A stretch of DNA of 64,000 bases from Holophagaceae bacterium (lineage in GTDB: Bacteria > Acidobacteriota > Holophagae > Holophagales > Holophagaceae). Under the pieces are notes generated by a model that was not told where the DNA came from, searched no databases, and saw only the letters and a list, made by a program, of their open reading frames with translations. This document shows, piece by piece, positions 1 through 8,847 of the stretch. Numbering within the stretch: position 1 is the first letter of the stretch; each line of letters starts with the position of its first letter. A program made the position numbers and the translations under genes. Where the stretch lies: positions 93,573 through 157,572 of the forward strand of contig JADJVL010000014.1 in NCBI GenBank assembly GCA_016710635.1, in the 5' to 3' direction.

Positions 1-1173
1 GGCATGACCAACACCCAGGCCGTGCAGAGGCTGCGGGGGGACAAGGGCACGGTGGTGGAGGTCACCCTGCGCCGGGCGGGCTTCACCGAGCCCCTGAAGT
101 TTTCCCTGACCCGGGGCGAGATCCCCACCAACAGCGTCTACTACAGCTTCATGCTGACGCCGACCACGGGCTTCATCCTGATCAAGGACTTCGGCGAAAC
201 GACGTCCGAGGAGTTCGAGCGGGCCGTGGCCAACCTCAAGCGCCAGGGCATGAAGGAGCTGGTGCTCGACCTGCGCAACAACGGCGGCGGCGTCCTGGAC
301 GCGGCGCTGGGCATCTGCCGGCAGCTGCTCGGACCCGACCAGCTCATCGTCACCCAGAAGGGCCGCGACGGCCGGGATCCCGTGCCGACCTCCACTCCCA
401 AGGGCGCGGCCATCGATCCCTTCCCGCTGGTGGTCCTCATCAACCGGGGCAGCGCCTCGGCCTCCGAGATCGTCACCGGCGCCGTGCAGGACCACGACCG
501 CGGCATCGTGGTGGGCACCACCTCCTGGGGCAAGGGCCTCGTCCAGAGCGTGCTTTCCATCAACCGCACCCGTGGCCTGGCCCTGACCACCGCGCGCTAC
601 TACACGCCCTCCGGCCGCAGCATCCAGCGGGACTACATGCACGGGCTGGACGACTACTACAACCCCGAGGAGGAAGGCGAGGTCGCCAAGGCCCCCAAGG
701 GCCCGGACTTCAAGACCGACCTCGGGCGCACGGTCTTCGGCGGCGGCGGCATCACCCCGGACCAGGTCGTCGAGGCGGCCAAGCTGGGCAAGTTCACCGC
801 CGAGCTCCGCTTCCGCAATTCGGCCTTCTTCAAGTACGCCGTGCTCGAGAAGGAGAAGTTCGGTGTGCGCCAGGGCGAGGTGGCGGATGACGCCGTGATG
901 GCCCGCTTCAAGTCCTGGCTGCAGGAACAGAAGATCTCCATGACTGACAAGGAATGGACCGACAACCAGGCGGACATGCGGGACCAGCTCACCTACGAGA
1001 TGCAGAACATCGCCTACGGGATCGAGGCGGGCTTCAAGTACCTCTGCGAGAAGGATCCCCAGGTGCGCAAGGCCCTCGAGCTGCTTCCCGAATCCGAACG
1101 CATGCTGCAGCGCCGCATCGCCGCCGACAAGCTGCAGGACGCGAAGACCACGGTGGCCCATAAATTAGATTAA
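1..1173 (+). CDS. S41 family C-terminal processing peptidase (5' truncated)
   Basis: The reading frame is open from base 1, so the gene starts before the window and its signal peptide and most of the PDZ domain are missing. The visible part begins in the end of a PDZ domain (G-M-T-N-T-x-A-V, then RGDKGT), as in CtpA/Prc proteases. The S41 core follows, with LDLRNNGGG, then the Ser-bearing GSASASE and the Lys-bearing WGKGLVQ, the Ser/Lys dyad of tail-specific proteases. A charged C-terminal helical region of about 110 residues closes the protein. These enzymes cleave exported proteins at the C-terminus in the periplasm. Family assignment is firm; the substrate is unknown. The following gene starts 71 nt downstream. 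Confidence 0.93.
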   Translation, partial: GMTNTQAVQRLRGDKGTVVEVTLRRAGFTEPLKFSLTRGEIPTNSVYYSFMLTPTTGFILIKDFGETTSEEFERAVANLKRQGMKELVLDLRNNGGGVLDAALGICRQLLGPDQLIVTQKGRDGRDPVPTSTPKGAAIDPFPLVVLINRGSASASEIVTGAVQDHDRGIVVGTTSWGKGLVQSVLSINRTRGLALTTARYYTPSGRSIQRDYMHGLDDYYNPEEEGEVAKAPKGPDFKTDLGRTVFGGGGITPDQVVEAAKLGKFTAELRFRNSAFFKYAVLEKEKFGVRQGEVADDAVMARFKSWLQEQKISMTDKEWTDNQADMRDQLTYEMQNIAYGIEAGFKYLCEKDPQVRKALELLPESERMLQRRIAADKLQDAKTTVAHKLD

Positions 1174-1244
1174 TACCTGTATAAAAATTCTTGGGGTCAT
1201 GCCGGGCCCATGGATAACCTGGGCTTTTGACCCAAGGACGCCCC

Positions 1245-2390
1245 ATGGACTTCACCCTGCCCGACCATGTCGAAGCCCTGCGCCAGGAAGTGCGCAAGTT
1301 CGCCGAGAAGGAGATCCGTCCCCACGTCATGGAATGGGACGAGGCCAAGACCTTCCCCCTGGAGGTCATGAAGCAGCTCGGCGAGATGGGCATGATGGGC
1401 ATCATCTTCCCCGAGGAGTACGGCGGCGCCGGCATGGGCTACCTGGAATACGCCGTGGTGGTGGAGGAGCTCTCCCGGGTGGACGGCAGCGTGGGCATCA
1501 GCATCGCCGCCCACAACAGCCTCTGCGCGAACCACATCTTCGCCATGGGCAGCGAAGCCCAGAAGCAGAAGTACCTGGTGCCCCTCGCCAGCGGCAAGGT
1601 CATCGGCGCCTGGGGACTCACCGAACCCGGGGCGGGCAGCGATGCCGGCGCCCAGCTCACCACCGCGAAGAAGGAGGGCGGCCACTACATCCTGAACGGC
1701 ACCAAGAACTTCATCACCCACGCCACCGTGGGCGACATCGCCGTGGTGATGGCGAGGACCAGCCCGGGCAAGGGCACGGAGGGCATCAGCGCCTTCATCC
1801 TCGAAAAGGGCATGAACGGCTTCCGCGCCGGGAAGCGGGAGAACAAGCTGGGCCTCCGCGCCTCCGACACCAGCGAGCTGATCATGGAGGACGTCAAGGT
1901 TCCTGTGGAAAACCTCCTGGGGGACGAGGGCGTGGGCTTCCGGCAGGCGATGAAGACCCTGGACGGAGGCCGCATCAGCATCGGGGCGCTGGGCCTCGGC
2001 ATGGCCCAGGGCGCCTTCGAGGAGGCCGCCAAGTACGCCAAGCAGCGCCGCACCTTCGGCAAGCCCATCGCCGAGCACCAGGCCATCGCCTTCAAGCTGG
2101 CGGACATGCAGGTGCAGGTGGAGGCGGCGCGGCTCCTCATCTACAAGGCCGCCAACCTCAAGGACCAGGGCAAGCCCTACGGCAAGGCCGCCAGCATGGC
2201 CAAGCTCTACAGCTCGGAGATCGCCTGCAGGGTGGCCGACGAGGCCGTGCAGATCCTGGGCGGCTACGGCTACATCAAGGACTACCCGGTGGAGAAGTAC
2301 TACCGGGACGTGAAGCTCTGCACCATCGGCGAAGGCACCAGCGAGATCCAGCGCACGGTCATCAGCCGCTACCTGCTGCAGGAGTTCTAA
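1245..2390 (+). CDS. acyl-CoA dehydrogenase, short-chain type
   Basis: A 381-residue FAD-dependent acyl-CoA dehydrogenase that would catalyse alpha,beta-dehydrogenation of acyl-CoA and pass electrons to ETF. It has the N-terminal helical domain, the GLTEPGAGSDAG flavin/substrate signature, the RRTFGKPI segment and the C-terminal IGEGTSEIQR motif carrying the catalytic Glu used by short-chain and butyryl-CoA members. The frame is open from a TTG at 1227, but ATG 1245 is preferred because AAGGA lies at 1234-1238 with 6-nt spacing and the family normally starts near MDFTLPD. No ETF genes are nearby, so exact chain-length specificity and pathway cannot be read from context. Confidence 0.95.
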   Translation: MDFTLPDHVEALRQEVRKFAEKEIRPHVMEWDEAKTFPLEVMKQLGEMGMMGIIFPEEYGGAGMGYLEYAVVVEELSRVDGSVGISIAAHNSLCANHIFAMGSEAQKQKYLVPLASGKVIGAWGLTEPGAGSDAGAQLTTAKKEGGHYILNGTKNFITHATVGDIAVVMARTSPGKGTEGISAFILEKGMNGFRAGKRENKLGLRASDTSELIMEDVKVPVENLLGDEGVGFRQAMKTLDGGRISIGALGLGMAQGAFEEAAKYAKQRRTFGKPIAEHQAIAFKLADMQVQVEAARLLIYKAANLKDQGKPYGKAASMAKLYSSEIACRVADEAVQILGGYGYIKDYPVEKYYRDVKLCTIGEGTSEIQRTVISRYLLQEF

Positions 2391-2446
2391 ACGGGCTCCG
2401 GTCACACGGAGCGCCCCGGTATTCTTGAGGGATCCCCGAGGTCCCC

Positions 2447-4489
2447 ATGCGCACCCTGCTCCGCGTCCTCCCCGCCATCCTCGTGGCCGCCCCGGCCTTC
2501 GCCGGCCGGCCCTTCCAGATCGAGGACCTCTTCAAGGTCAAGCGGGTGGCGGACCCGCAGGTGTCCTCGAAGGGCGACGCCGCCTGGCAGGTCGGCACCG
2601 TGGACATGGCCGCCAACCGGGCCGTGCCGAAGCTCTGGCTGAAGCGGAAGGGCGAGGCCCCCGCCCAGCTCGACCTTGGCGCCGGCGGCCAGTCCCGGCC
2701 GCGCTTCTCCCCGGACGGGACGAAGCTCGCCTACGCCCAGGGAGGCCAGGTCTGGATCCTTGACCTCGCCAGCGGGGCGAAGCGCCAGGCAACGACGCTG
2801 CCCGGAGGCGCCGACAACCACCTCTGGAGCCCCGACGGCAAGTGGCTGGCGGTGTCCTCGGCCACGGTGCCCTCCGGCGACCTCGCCGCCACCGCGGCGC
2901 ACCTCAAGGCGGTGGAGGAATCCAAGGTCAAGGCCCACCACGCCAAGGGCCTCATGTTCCGCCACTGGACCGAGTGGTACGACCCGGCCCTGCGCCAGCA
3001 CCTCTTCGTGGTGGACGCGAGCAGCGGCGAAGCCACGGACCTCACCGCCGGCCAGGATTTCGATGTGCCCAACTTCGCCGATGTCGCCGCCGGGGACGAG
3101 ATGGACTGGGCGCCGGACAGCACGCGGATCGCCTTTGGCGCCCACGTGGACAAGGCGAAGGCCGTCAGCACCAACGGCGAGCTCTTCGAGGTAACCCTCG
3201 CCGACCGGAAGCTTCGGAAGCTCACCACGAATCCGGCCATGGACACGACGCCCCGCTACTCGCCGGATGGAAAGCATCTGGCCTACCGCGCCCAGGCCCG
3301 GCCCGGCTTCGAGGCCGACCGCTGGGAACTGCAGGTGCTGGACCGCGCCAGCGGAAAGATCGTGCGCAGCACGAAGGGCTTCGACGGCAGCGTCGGAAAT
3401 TTCGACTGGGAACGGGACGGGATCCTCTTCGCGTCGGAGGCCAAGGGGCAGACGGAGCTGTTCCGGTTCGAAAGCGCCAAGTCCCTCGTTGATGCCTGGA
3501 CCGTTTCCAAACCCCTGACCCGGAACATGCATGTCGAGAATTTCGCCTTCCTGGGGGAGGGCAAGGTCCTCGTCCAGCACAGCGACACCGCGACCCCGCC
3601 GGACCTTTATGAAATCGAGTTGAAGTCCGGCCAGGCCACCCGCGCCACGGACCACAATGCGGCCCTCGCGAAGGAACTGGGCCTGAACCGGGCCGAATCG
3701 CTCTGGTTCAAGGGCCCCGCCGGGAAGAACCGCAAGTCCCGGGACGTGCACGCCTGGATCGTGAAGCCCGAAGGCTTTGATCCGGCGAAGCAGTACCCCG
3801 TGGCCTTCCTCGTCCACGGCGGACCCCAGGGCGCCTGGGCCGACGCCTGGAGCAACCGGTGGAATCCCCAGGCCTGGGCGGGCCGCGGCTACCTGGTGGT
3901 GATGGTGAATCCCACGGGCTCCACCGGCTACGGCCAGGCCTACACCGATGCCATCAGCAAGGACTGGAACGGCGTGGTGATGAAGGAACTCACCGGTGGC
4001 CTGGACGCGGCCCTGAAGAAATTCCCCAACGCCGACCCCAAGCGCGTCGTCGCCTGTGGCGCCAGCTACGGCGGCTACGCGGTGAACTGGCTCATGGGCC
4101 ACCACGCGGACCGCTTCGCGGCCTTCGTGAGCCATGCGGGGATCTACAACACGGAGAGCATGCAGCTGGCCACGGAGGAGCTCTGGTTCCCGAAGTGGGA
4201 GTTCGGCGGCTGGCCCTGGGAAAGCGCCGCCACCAAGGCGCGCTGGCAGTCCCAGAGCCCGCACAACGGGGCCAAAGGCTTCAAGAAGCCGGCCCTGGTG
4301 ACCCACGGCGAGCTGGACTACCGCGTCCCCTACACGGAAGGCATCCAGCTCTTCCAGACCCTGCAGCTCCGCGGCGTGCAGAGCGAGTTCCTCTGCTTCC
4401 CCGACGAGGGCCACTGGATCCTCAAGCCCCAGAACTCGAAGCTCTGGTTCGAGACCGTGCTGGGCTGGTGCGACCGCTGGACGAAGTAG
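2447..4489 (+). CDS. S9 family prolyl oligopeptidase-like serine peptidase
   Basis: A 680-residue exported peptidase with a Sec signal peptide (about residues 1-19, ending AFA). An N-terminal beta-propeller with WD40/TolB-like blades (repeated SPDG/K signatures) is followed by an alpha/beta-hydrolase domain. The catalytic triad is visible: Ser in GASYGGYA, Asp in GELDYRVP and His in DEGHW. HGGPQGAW supplies the oxyanion region. These features match dipeptidyl/acylaminoacyl peptidases of the S9 family, which degrade oligopeptides in the periplasm. It stands alone between the acyl-CoA dehydrogenase and the convergent rng gene, 24 nt away, and no clear hairpin terminator lies between them. Confidence 0.93.
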   Translation: MRTLLRVLPAILVAAPAFAGRPFQIEDLFKVKRVADPQVSSKGDAAWQVGTVDMAANRAVPKLWLKRKGEAPAQLDLGAGGQSRPRFSPDGTKLAYAQGGQVWILDLASGAKRQATTLPGGADNHLWSPDGKWLAVSSATVPSGDLAATAAHLKAVEESKVKAHHAKGLMFRHWTEWYDPALRQHLFVVDASSGEATDLTAGQDFDVPNFADVAAGDEMDWAPDSTRIAFGAHVDKAKAVSTNGELFEVTLADRKLRKLTTNPAMDTTPRYSPDGKHLAYRAQARPGFEADRWELQVLDRASGKIVRSTKGFDGSVGNFDWERDGILFASEAKGQTELFRFESAKSLVDAWTVSKPLTRNMHVENFAFLGEGKVLVQHSDTATPPDLYEIELKSGQATRATDHNAALAKELGLNRAESLWFKGPAGKNRKSRDVHAWIVKPEGFDPAKQYPVAFLVHGGPQGAWADAWSNRWNPQAWAGRGYLVVMVNPTGSTGYGQAYTDAISKDWNGVVMKELTGGLDAALKKFPNADPKRVVACGASYGGYAVNWLMGHHADRFAAFVSHAGIYNTESMQLATEELWFPKWEFGGWPWESAATKARWQSQSPHNGAKGFKKPALVTHGELDYRVPYTEGIQLFQTLQLRGVQSEFLCFPDEGHWILKPQNSKLWFETVLGWCDRWTK

Positions 4490-4513
4490 TGTCCAGCCCG
4501 GGACCCGTAGCGT

Positions 4514-6037
4514 TCAGCCCAGCTTCGACTGCAGGACTTCCATGCCCATGAGGTGCCTCGGGCCGTCCACGCGCTCCACCCAGAGCACGTGGGCGCCGAA
4601 GGCGCGGGCCAGGGCCAGCAGGCCTTCCTTGGCGTCCGCGGGCAGGGCGGCCCGCAGGTCGGGATGGACGGTGAGGCGCACGGTGCTGCCGCGCAGCCTT
4701 TCGCCCATGCGGGCCATCTCCCGGTAGACCTTCAGCAGGATGGTCTCGGGGCTCGGCACCCGGCCGCTGCCGCCGCAGGCGCCGCAGGAATCCGTCAGCT
4801 GCCGGTCCAGGCTGGGGCCCGTGCGCTTGCGGGTCATCTCCACCAGGCCGAGTTCGGAAAGGCTCTCCGCCCTGGCGTGGTTGCGGTCCCGCCTCAGCTC
4901 GTCCTGCAGCCGGGCCAGCACCGCAGCACGGTGGGGCTGGTCGATCATGTCGATGAAGTCGATGACCACGATGCCGCCGAGGTTGCGCAGCCGGAGCTGG
5001 CGGACGATTTCGGGAATGGCCTCGATGTTGGTCAGGAAGACCGTCTCCTCCAGATCCTTCTTGCCAACGAACTTGCCGGTGTTGACGTCCACGCTCACCA
5101 GGGCTTCGGTCTGGTTGATGACGATGGAGCCGCCGCGCTTGAGGAAGACCTTGGGCTGGCGGGCCGCGTCGATCTCCTGCTCGAGGCCGAAGGCCTCGAA
5201 GATCGGGAGGTCCGAGCTCCAGAACTTCACCCGCTCCACCCATTCAGGATGCAGGCGCTCCACGAAGGCCACGACCTCCCGGTAGGCCTCCTCCCGGTCG
5301 ATCCAGAAGCTGGAGACCTCCTCCCGGAACAGGTCCCGGAGGACCTTCTGGAGCAGCCGCGCGTCCTGCCAGGCCAGGTTTGGCGCCCGCAGCGTGCTGG
5401 CCCGGCCCTGGGCTTCCTGCCAGAGCTCCCGGAGGAAGGCGACGTCCTGGACAAGATCCTCGTCCTTCTCGCCGATGGCGGCGGTGCGGACGATGAATCC
5501 CTCGCCGGGCCCGGCGTGGGTCCGGATGAGTTCCCGCAGCCGCTCCCGTTCCACGGGATCGGTGATCTTGCGGCTGATGCCGATGTGCTCGATGCCGGGC
5601 ATGAACACGAGGAAGCGGCCCGGAAAGCTGAGGTGCCGGGTGAGGCGGGGGCCCTTGGAGCCGATGGGATCCTTCACCACCTGCACAAGGATCTCGTCGC
5701 CCTCCTTCACCGGGGGCAGCACCGGTGGCGTGGGGGGAAAGTCCAGGACGGCGGTGTGCTCGCCCTCCTCTTCCAGTTCCAGGCCTTCTTCAGCGCTGAT
5801 CCGGCTGGATTCGGGCTCGTCCACATAGAGGAAGCCGTCCTTCGCGCCGCCGATGTTGATGAAGGCGCTCTGCATGCCGGGCAGCATCTTCGCGACCCGG
5901 CCCTTGTAGATGTCGCCCACTTGGCTGGCGTGGGTGGTGCGCTCTATGAAGATTTCGCAGATCTGCCCGTTTTCAAGAAGGGCGATCCGCGTCTCCAAGG
6001 GGGTCGAATTGACCACCAGGGAACGGCGGTATTCCAT
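4514..6037 (-). CDS. rng: ribonuclease G/E family endoribonuclease
   Basis: A 507-residue RNase E/G catalytic module without the long disordered RNase E C-terminal scaffold, so RNase G-type. The N-terminus (KGRVAKMLPGMQSAFINIG) is the S1-like RNA-binding segment, here interrupted by an acidic insertion (EEGLELEEEGE). The catalytic Asp-containing segments VSVDVNTGKF and VVIDFIDM are present, as is a CxxC pair (SCGACGGSG), the Zn-link that bridges subunits. Role: 5'-end-dependent cleavage in rRNA maturation and mRNA decay in the cytoplasm. It follows panD by 118 nt on the same strand and could be the last gene of that run. Confidence 0.95.
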   Translation of the reverse strand: MEYRRSLVVNSTPLETRIALLENGQICEIFIERTTHASQVGDIYKGRVAKMLPGMQSAFINIGGAKDGFLYVDEPESSRISAEEGLELEEEGEHTAVLDFPPTPPVLPPVKEGDEILVQVVKDPIGSKGPRLTRHLSFPGRFLVFMPGIEHIGISRKITDPVERERLRELIRTHAGPGEGFIVRTAAIGEKDEDLVQDVAFLRELWQEAQGRASTLRAPNLAWQDARLLQKVLRDLFREEVSSFWIDREEAYREVVAFVERLHPEWVERVKFWSSDLPIFEAFGLEQEIDAARQPKVFLKRGGSIVINQTEALVSVDVNTGKFVGKKDLEETVFLTNIEAIPEIVRQLRLRNLGGIVVIDFIDMIDQPHRAAVLARLQDELRRDRNHARAESLSELGLVEMTRKRTGPSLDRQLTDSCGACGGSGRVPSPETILLKVYREMARMGERLRGSTVRLTVHPDLRAALPADAKEGLLALARAFGAHVLWVERVDGPRHLMGMEVLQSKLG

Positions 6038-6155
6038 GGGTTGAACCTCTGTCGAATTCGGCGGAAGACGGGCGTCGGCTTCCCCAGCCGTCCCAGGCCC
6101 TGCCAGGCAAGGGACGGTCTATTTTTACCGATCTCGGTGACCCTGGGGAAAGTCC

Positions 6156-6551
6156 TTACGCGAAAGCGTCCGCCAGGGCCGGGGTCCGTTCCTGGGCTTC
6201 CCGCCGGGTGATCCGGTTCCGTTCGTCCACGAAAACCACGCTGGGACGACGCCCGGAGGCCTCTTCCTCGGGCATCCACCCGTAGTTGGCGATGATCACC
6301 AGGTCTCCTGATTTCACCAGATGGGCTGCCGCACCATTGATCCCGACCTCGCCGGAGCCGGGGATGCCGGGGATGACGTAGGTGGACAGGCGGGACCCGT
6401 TGGTCACGTCGTAGATGTCGATCTTCTCGTTTTCCAGGAACCCCGCCGCCTCGATGAGGAGCGGGTCCAGGGTGATGGAGCCGACGTAGTCCAGGTCCGC
6501 CCGGGTGACGACGGCGCGGTGGATCTTGCCCAGCAGGAAGTGGCGCAGCAT
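6156..6551 (-). CDS. panD: aspartate 1-decarboxylase
   Basis: A 131-residue PanD that converts L-aspartate to beta-alanine for pantothenate synthesis. The self-cleavage site Gly24-Ser25 is visible in YVGSIT, which generates the pyruvoyl cofactor. Lys9, the '[11 protein letters not shown]' segment and the [10 protein letters not shown] motif are conserved, and the length matches the family. It lies downstream of panC and panB on the same strand but is separated from panC by the small PPGLAKK-repeat gene and a 103-nt gap, so co-transcription with panBC is plausible but not shown. Confidence 0.96.
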   Translation of the reverse strand: MLRHFLLGKIHRAVVTRADLDYVGSITLDPLLIEAAGFLENEKIDIYDVTNGSRLSTYVIPGIPGSGEVGINGAAAHLVKSGDLVIIANYGWMPEEEASGRRPSVVFVDERNRITRREAQERTPALADAFA

Positions 6552-6654
6552 GGTGCCTCCGGTCCAGGCTCAGTTCGAGTCCCGGCCAACGGACAAGGAT
6601 GCCTATTCCGGGTCCGCCCGGCAAGGGGCGGGAGGTCACATCTTCCGGACCCGC

Positions 6655-7020
6655 CTAAAAAAGGACCACGTGCAGGCTGACGCTCACCTTGGGGAGCGGG
6701 ATGGGCGGCGGAGCGGGAGGAAGCTTCAGGGCGTCCCGGAGCTCCAGGCGGACGGTGGCGTCCAGGCCCTTCTTCAGCTCCCAGCGGCCGTCAATGAGGA
6801 ACCAGGCCTGGTCCACATGGCGGGGATCGATGGCGATGCAGGGGCGCTCGGGCACCCGCGGACCGAATTTCTTGGCGAGACCCGGGGGCAGGCCGCCCTT
6901 TTTGGCGAGGCCCGGGGGAACCCCGTCCTTCTTCGCCAGCCCCGGAGGGACCTTGCCCTTTCCGTGGCCATGGCCCTGGGGGAGCAGGGCGGTACCGGCG
7001 AAGAGCAGTTCCAGCAGCAT
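6655..7020 (-). CDS. small secreted-type protein with PPGLAKK repeats, unknown function
   Basis: A predicted 121-residue protein starting at ATG 7020 with a hydrophobic N-terminus (MLLELLFAGTALLP) that may be a short signal sequence. Residues around 20-50 carry three near-perfect 9-10-residue repeats (V/L-PPGLAKK-D/G/F-G). The rest is a basic domain ending in a proline-rich stretch (PPAPPPIPLPK) and SVSLHVVLF. Similar PPG-xAKK repeats occur in small exported proteins of unknown role, so no function is assigned. It sits 23 nt after panC and before panD. The frame is open well upstream inside panC, but the ATG at 7020 is the first start outside it. Confidence 0.6.
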   Translation of the reverse strand: MLLELLFAGTALLPQGHGHGKGKVPPGLAKKDGVPPGLAKKGGLPPGLAKKFGPRVPERPCIAIDPRHVDQAWFLIDGRWELKKGLDATVRLELRDALKLPPAPPPIPLPKVSVSLHVVLF

Positions 7021-7043
7021 GTCGGCCTCCGAAGGGGGCGCGT

Positions 7044-7916
7044 TCACCCGTTCCCGAACATCACCCCATCCCCGCTGGGATTCAACAGGATGTTGTCGAT
7101 GAGCCTCGTCTTGCCCACATAGGCCGCCACGCAGACCGCCGCGGGCCGGTCCACGTCCCCGCTGAGGGCGTCCAGGGTGAGCGCGTCCACCAGTTCGCAG
7201 TACTGGACCTGGTCCACGAGGTGGAGGGGGTCGAAGGCGATGGCGGTGAGCATGTCTACGCTGCGTTCGCCATCCTTGAAGGCGGCTTCCATGGCAAAGA
7301 GGCCCTGGCTGATGGAGAGGGCGCGGGTCCGCTCCTGCGGGGAGAGGTAGGCGTTCCGGCTGCTGAGGGCCAGGCCGTCCTTCTCCCGGACGGTCGGCAC
7401 CACCACCACGTCCACCGGCAGGTTCAGGTCCCGCACCATGCGCCGGATGACCGCGCACTGCTGGAGGTCCTTCTGCCCGAAAAAGGCGAGGTCGGGCTGG
7501 ACCATGTTGAAGAACTTGCCCACCACCGTGGCCACGCCACGGAAGTGGCCGGGCCGGAACCGGCCGCAGAGGGGTTCGGCGATGGGCCCGGGCTCGATGG
7601 AGGTCTGGAAATGGCTGGGGTACATCTCCGAGGCGTCCGGCAGGAACAGCACGTCCACCCCCATCCGCAGACAGAGGCTCTGGTCGCCTTCCAGGTCCCG
7701 GGGGTAGGTGGCCAGGTCCTCGCCCGGGCCGAACTGGGTGGGGTTCACGAAGATGCTCACCACCGTGGCACCGCAGCGCTGGCGGCTGTGCTGGATGAGG
7801 GTGGCGTGCCCCTCGTGGAGGAAGCCCATGGTGGGGACGAAGCCGAGGCGGTGCCCCTCCTCCCGCAGCGCCTTCAGGGCGATGCGCAGTTCGGCGACGC
7901 TTCGGACGACACGCAT
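7044..7916 (-). CDS. panC: pantothenate synthetase (pantoate--beta-alanine ligase)
   Basis: A 290-residue PanC that condenses pantoate and beta-alanine with ATP via a pantoyl-adenylate. The class I nucleotidyltransferase motifs are present: PTMGFLHEGH (HxGH), FVNPTQFG, FFGQKDLQQ and the KMSKS-like LALSSRN. The start is set at ATG 7916 (MRVVRSVAELR). The frame stays open into panB but the family begins here. It follows panB by 37 nt, giving the order panB-panC, and is followed by the PPGLAKK gene and panD. Confidence 0.97.
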   Translation of the reverse strand: MRVVRSVAELRIALKALREEGHRLGFVPTMGFLHEGHATLIQHSRQRCGATVVSIFVNPTQFGPGEDLATYPRDLEGDQSLCLRMGVDVLFLPDASEMYPSHFQTSIEPGPIAEPLCGRFRPGHFRGVATVVGKFFNMVQPDLAFFGQKDLQQCAVIRRMVRDLNLPVDVVVVPTVREKDGLALSSRNAYLSPQERTRALSISQGLFAMEAAFKDGERSVDMLTAIAFDPLHLVDQVQYCELVDALTLDALSGDVDRPAAVCVAAYVGKTRLIDNILLNPSGDGVMFGNG

Positions 7917-7953
7917 GGCTGGGGACGGGGCTCCTGGGGTCGGCGCCGGATCC

Positions 7954-8847
7954 CTAGGTGCGGGGTTTCCAGGCGTCGAGGGCGGCTTGGGCGGATTCCG
8001 GAAGGTTATAGGACTCGGCGGGGCCGGGGAAGGCCCCGGTGCGCACATCCTCGCTCCACCGCTCCACCGCGGAGCGCAGCAGCCCGAAACCGTTGGCGTA
8101 CTGGCGGACGAATTTCGGGGAAGGCCCCGGTACGAGCCCCAGGATGTCGTGGAGGACCAGCACCTGGCCGGAGCAGTGGGGACCGGCGCCGATGCCGATG
8201 GTGGGCACGCTGAGGACCTCGGTGACCCGCTTCGCCAGATCCGCGGGCACGCCCTCCAGCAGGATCGAGAAGCATCCGGCCTCCTGCAGGGCCAGGGCGT
8301 CCTCCAGGATCCGGACGGCGGCCTCCCCGTCCCGGCCCTGGACCTTGAAGCCGCCCATGGCGTGCACACTCTGGGGCGTGAGGCCCAGGTGGCCCATCAC
8401 CGGGATCTCGGCCTCGACCAGGGCCTTCACCACTGGGAGCCGCCGGGCGCCGCCCTCCAGCTTCACCGCGGCGGCCCCCCGCTGGAGGAAGCCCCCCGCA
8501 TTGCGGATCGCCTCGTCCACGCCGAGGTGGTAGCTGAGAAAGGGCAGGTCCCCCATGAGCAGGGCCGAGGGTTTCATCCGCGCCACGGCCTCAAGGTGAT
8601 GGTTCATCATCGCCATGGTCACCGGCAGGGTGTTCTCGAAGCCCAGGCAGACGTTGCCCACGCTGTCCCCCACCAGGATCACGTCCACTCCGGCCTCGTC
8701 CGCGAGCCGGGCGGTGACCGCGTCGTAGGCGGTGGTCATGGCGATGGGCCGGCCCTCCGCGGCCATCTTCAGCAGCTCGGGGATCGTGACCCGCGGGCGG
8801 CGCGGCCGCTCCGAAGCTGCATTCTGGGCTTCGTTCTGGTGGCTCAT
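7954..8847 (-). CDS. panB: 3-methyl-2-oxobutanoate hydroxymethyltransferase
   Basis: A 297-residue PanB that transfers a hydroxymethyl group from methylene-THF to ketoisovalerate to give ketopantoate. The TIM-barrel motifs TTAYDA, VGDSVGNVCLG, GDLPF, KLEGG, GHLGLTPQ and the late IGIGAGPHCSGQVLV are all visible. ATG 8847 overlaps the TGA of the upstream STAND-like gene (TGATG), so translational coupling is likely; an in-frame TTG one codon earlier is less likely. Downstream is panC. Confidence 0.97.
   Translation of the reverse strand: MSHQNEAQNAASERPRRPRVTIPELLKMAAEGRPIAMTTAYDAVTARLADEAGVDVILVGDSVGNVCLGFENTLPVTMAMMNHHLEAVARMKPSALLMGDLPFLSYHLGVDEAIRNAGGFLQRGAAAVKLEGGARRLPVVKALVEAEIPVMGHLGLTPQSVHAMGGFKVQGRDGEAAVRILEDALALQEAGCFSILLEGVPADLAKRVTEVLSVPTIGIGAGPHCSGQVLVLHDILGLVPGPSPKFVRQYANGFGLLRSAVERWSEDVRTGAFPGPAESYNLPESAQAALDAWKPRT

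Noticed and set aside
1174..1244. Terminator after the S41 protease gene
   Set aside because: GCCC...GGGC with TTTT exists, but the loop is 11 nt and the stem only 4 bp; too weak to call.
1197..4414. Long minus-strand frames opposite the acyl-CoA dehydrogenase and S9 peptidase
   Set aside because: Mirror images of well-supported + strand genes, with Val/Leu/Gly/His-rich composition typical of GC-rich shadows.
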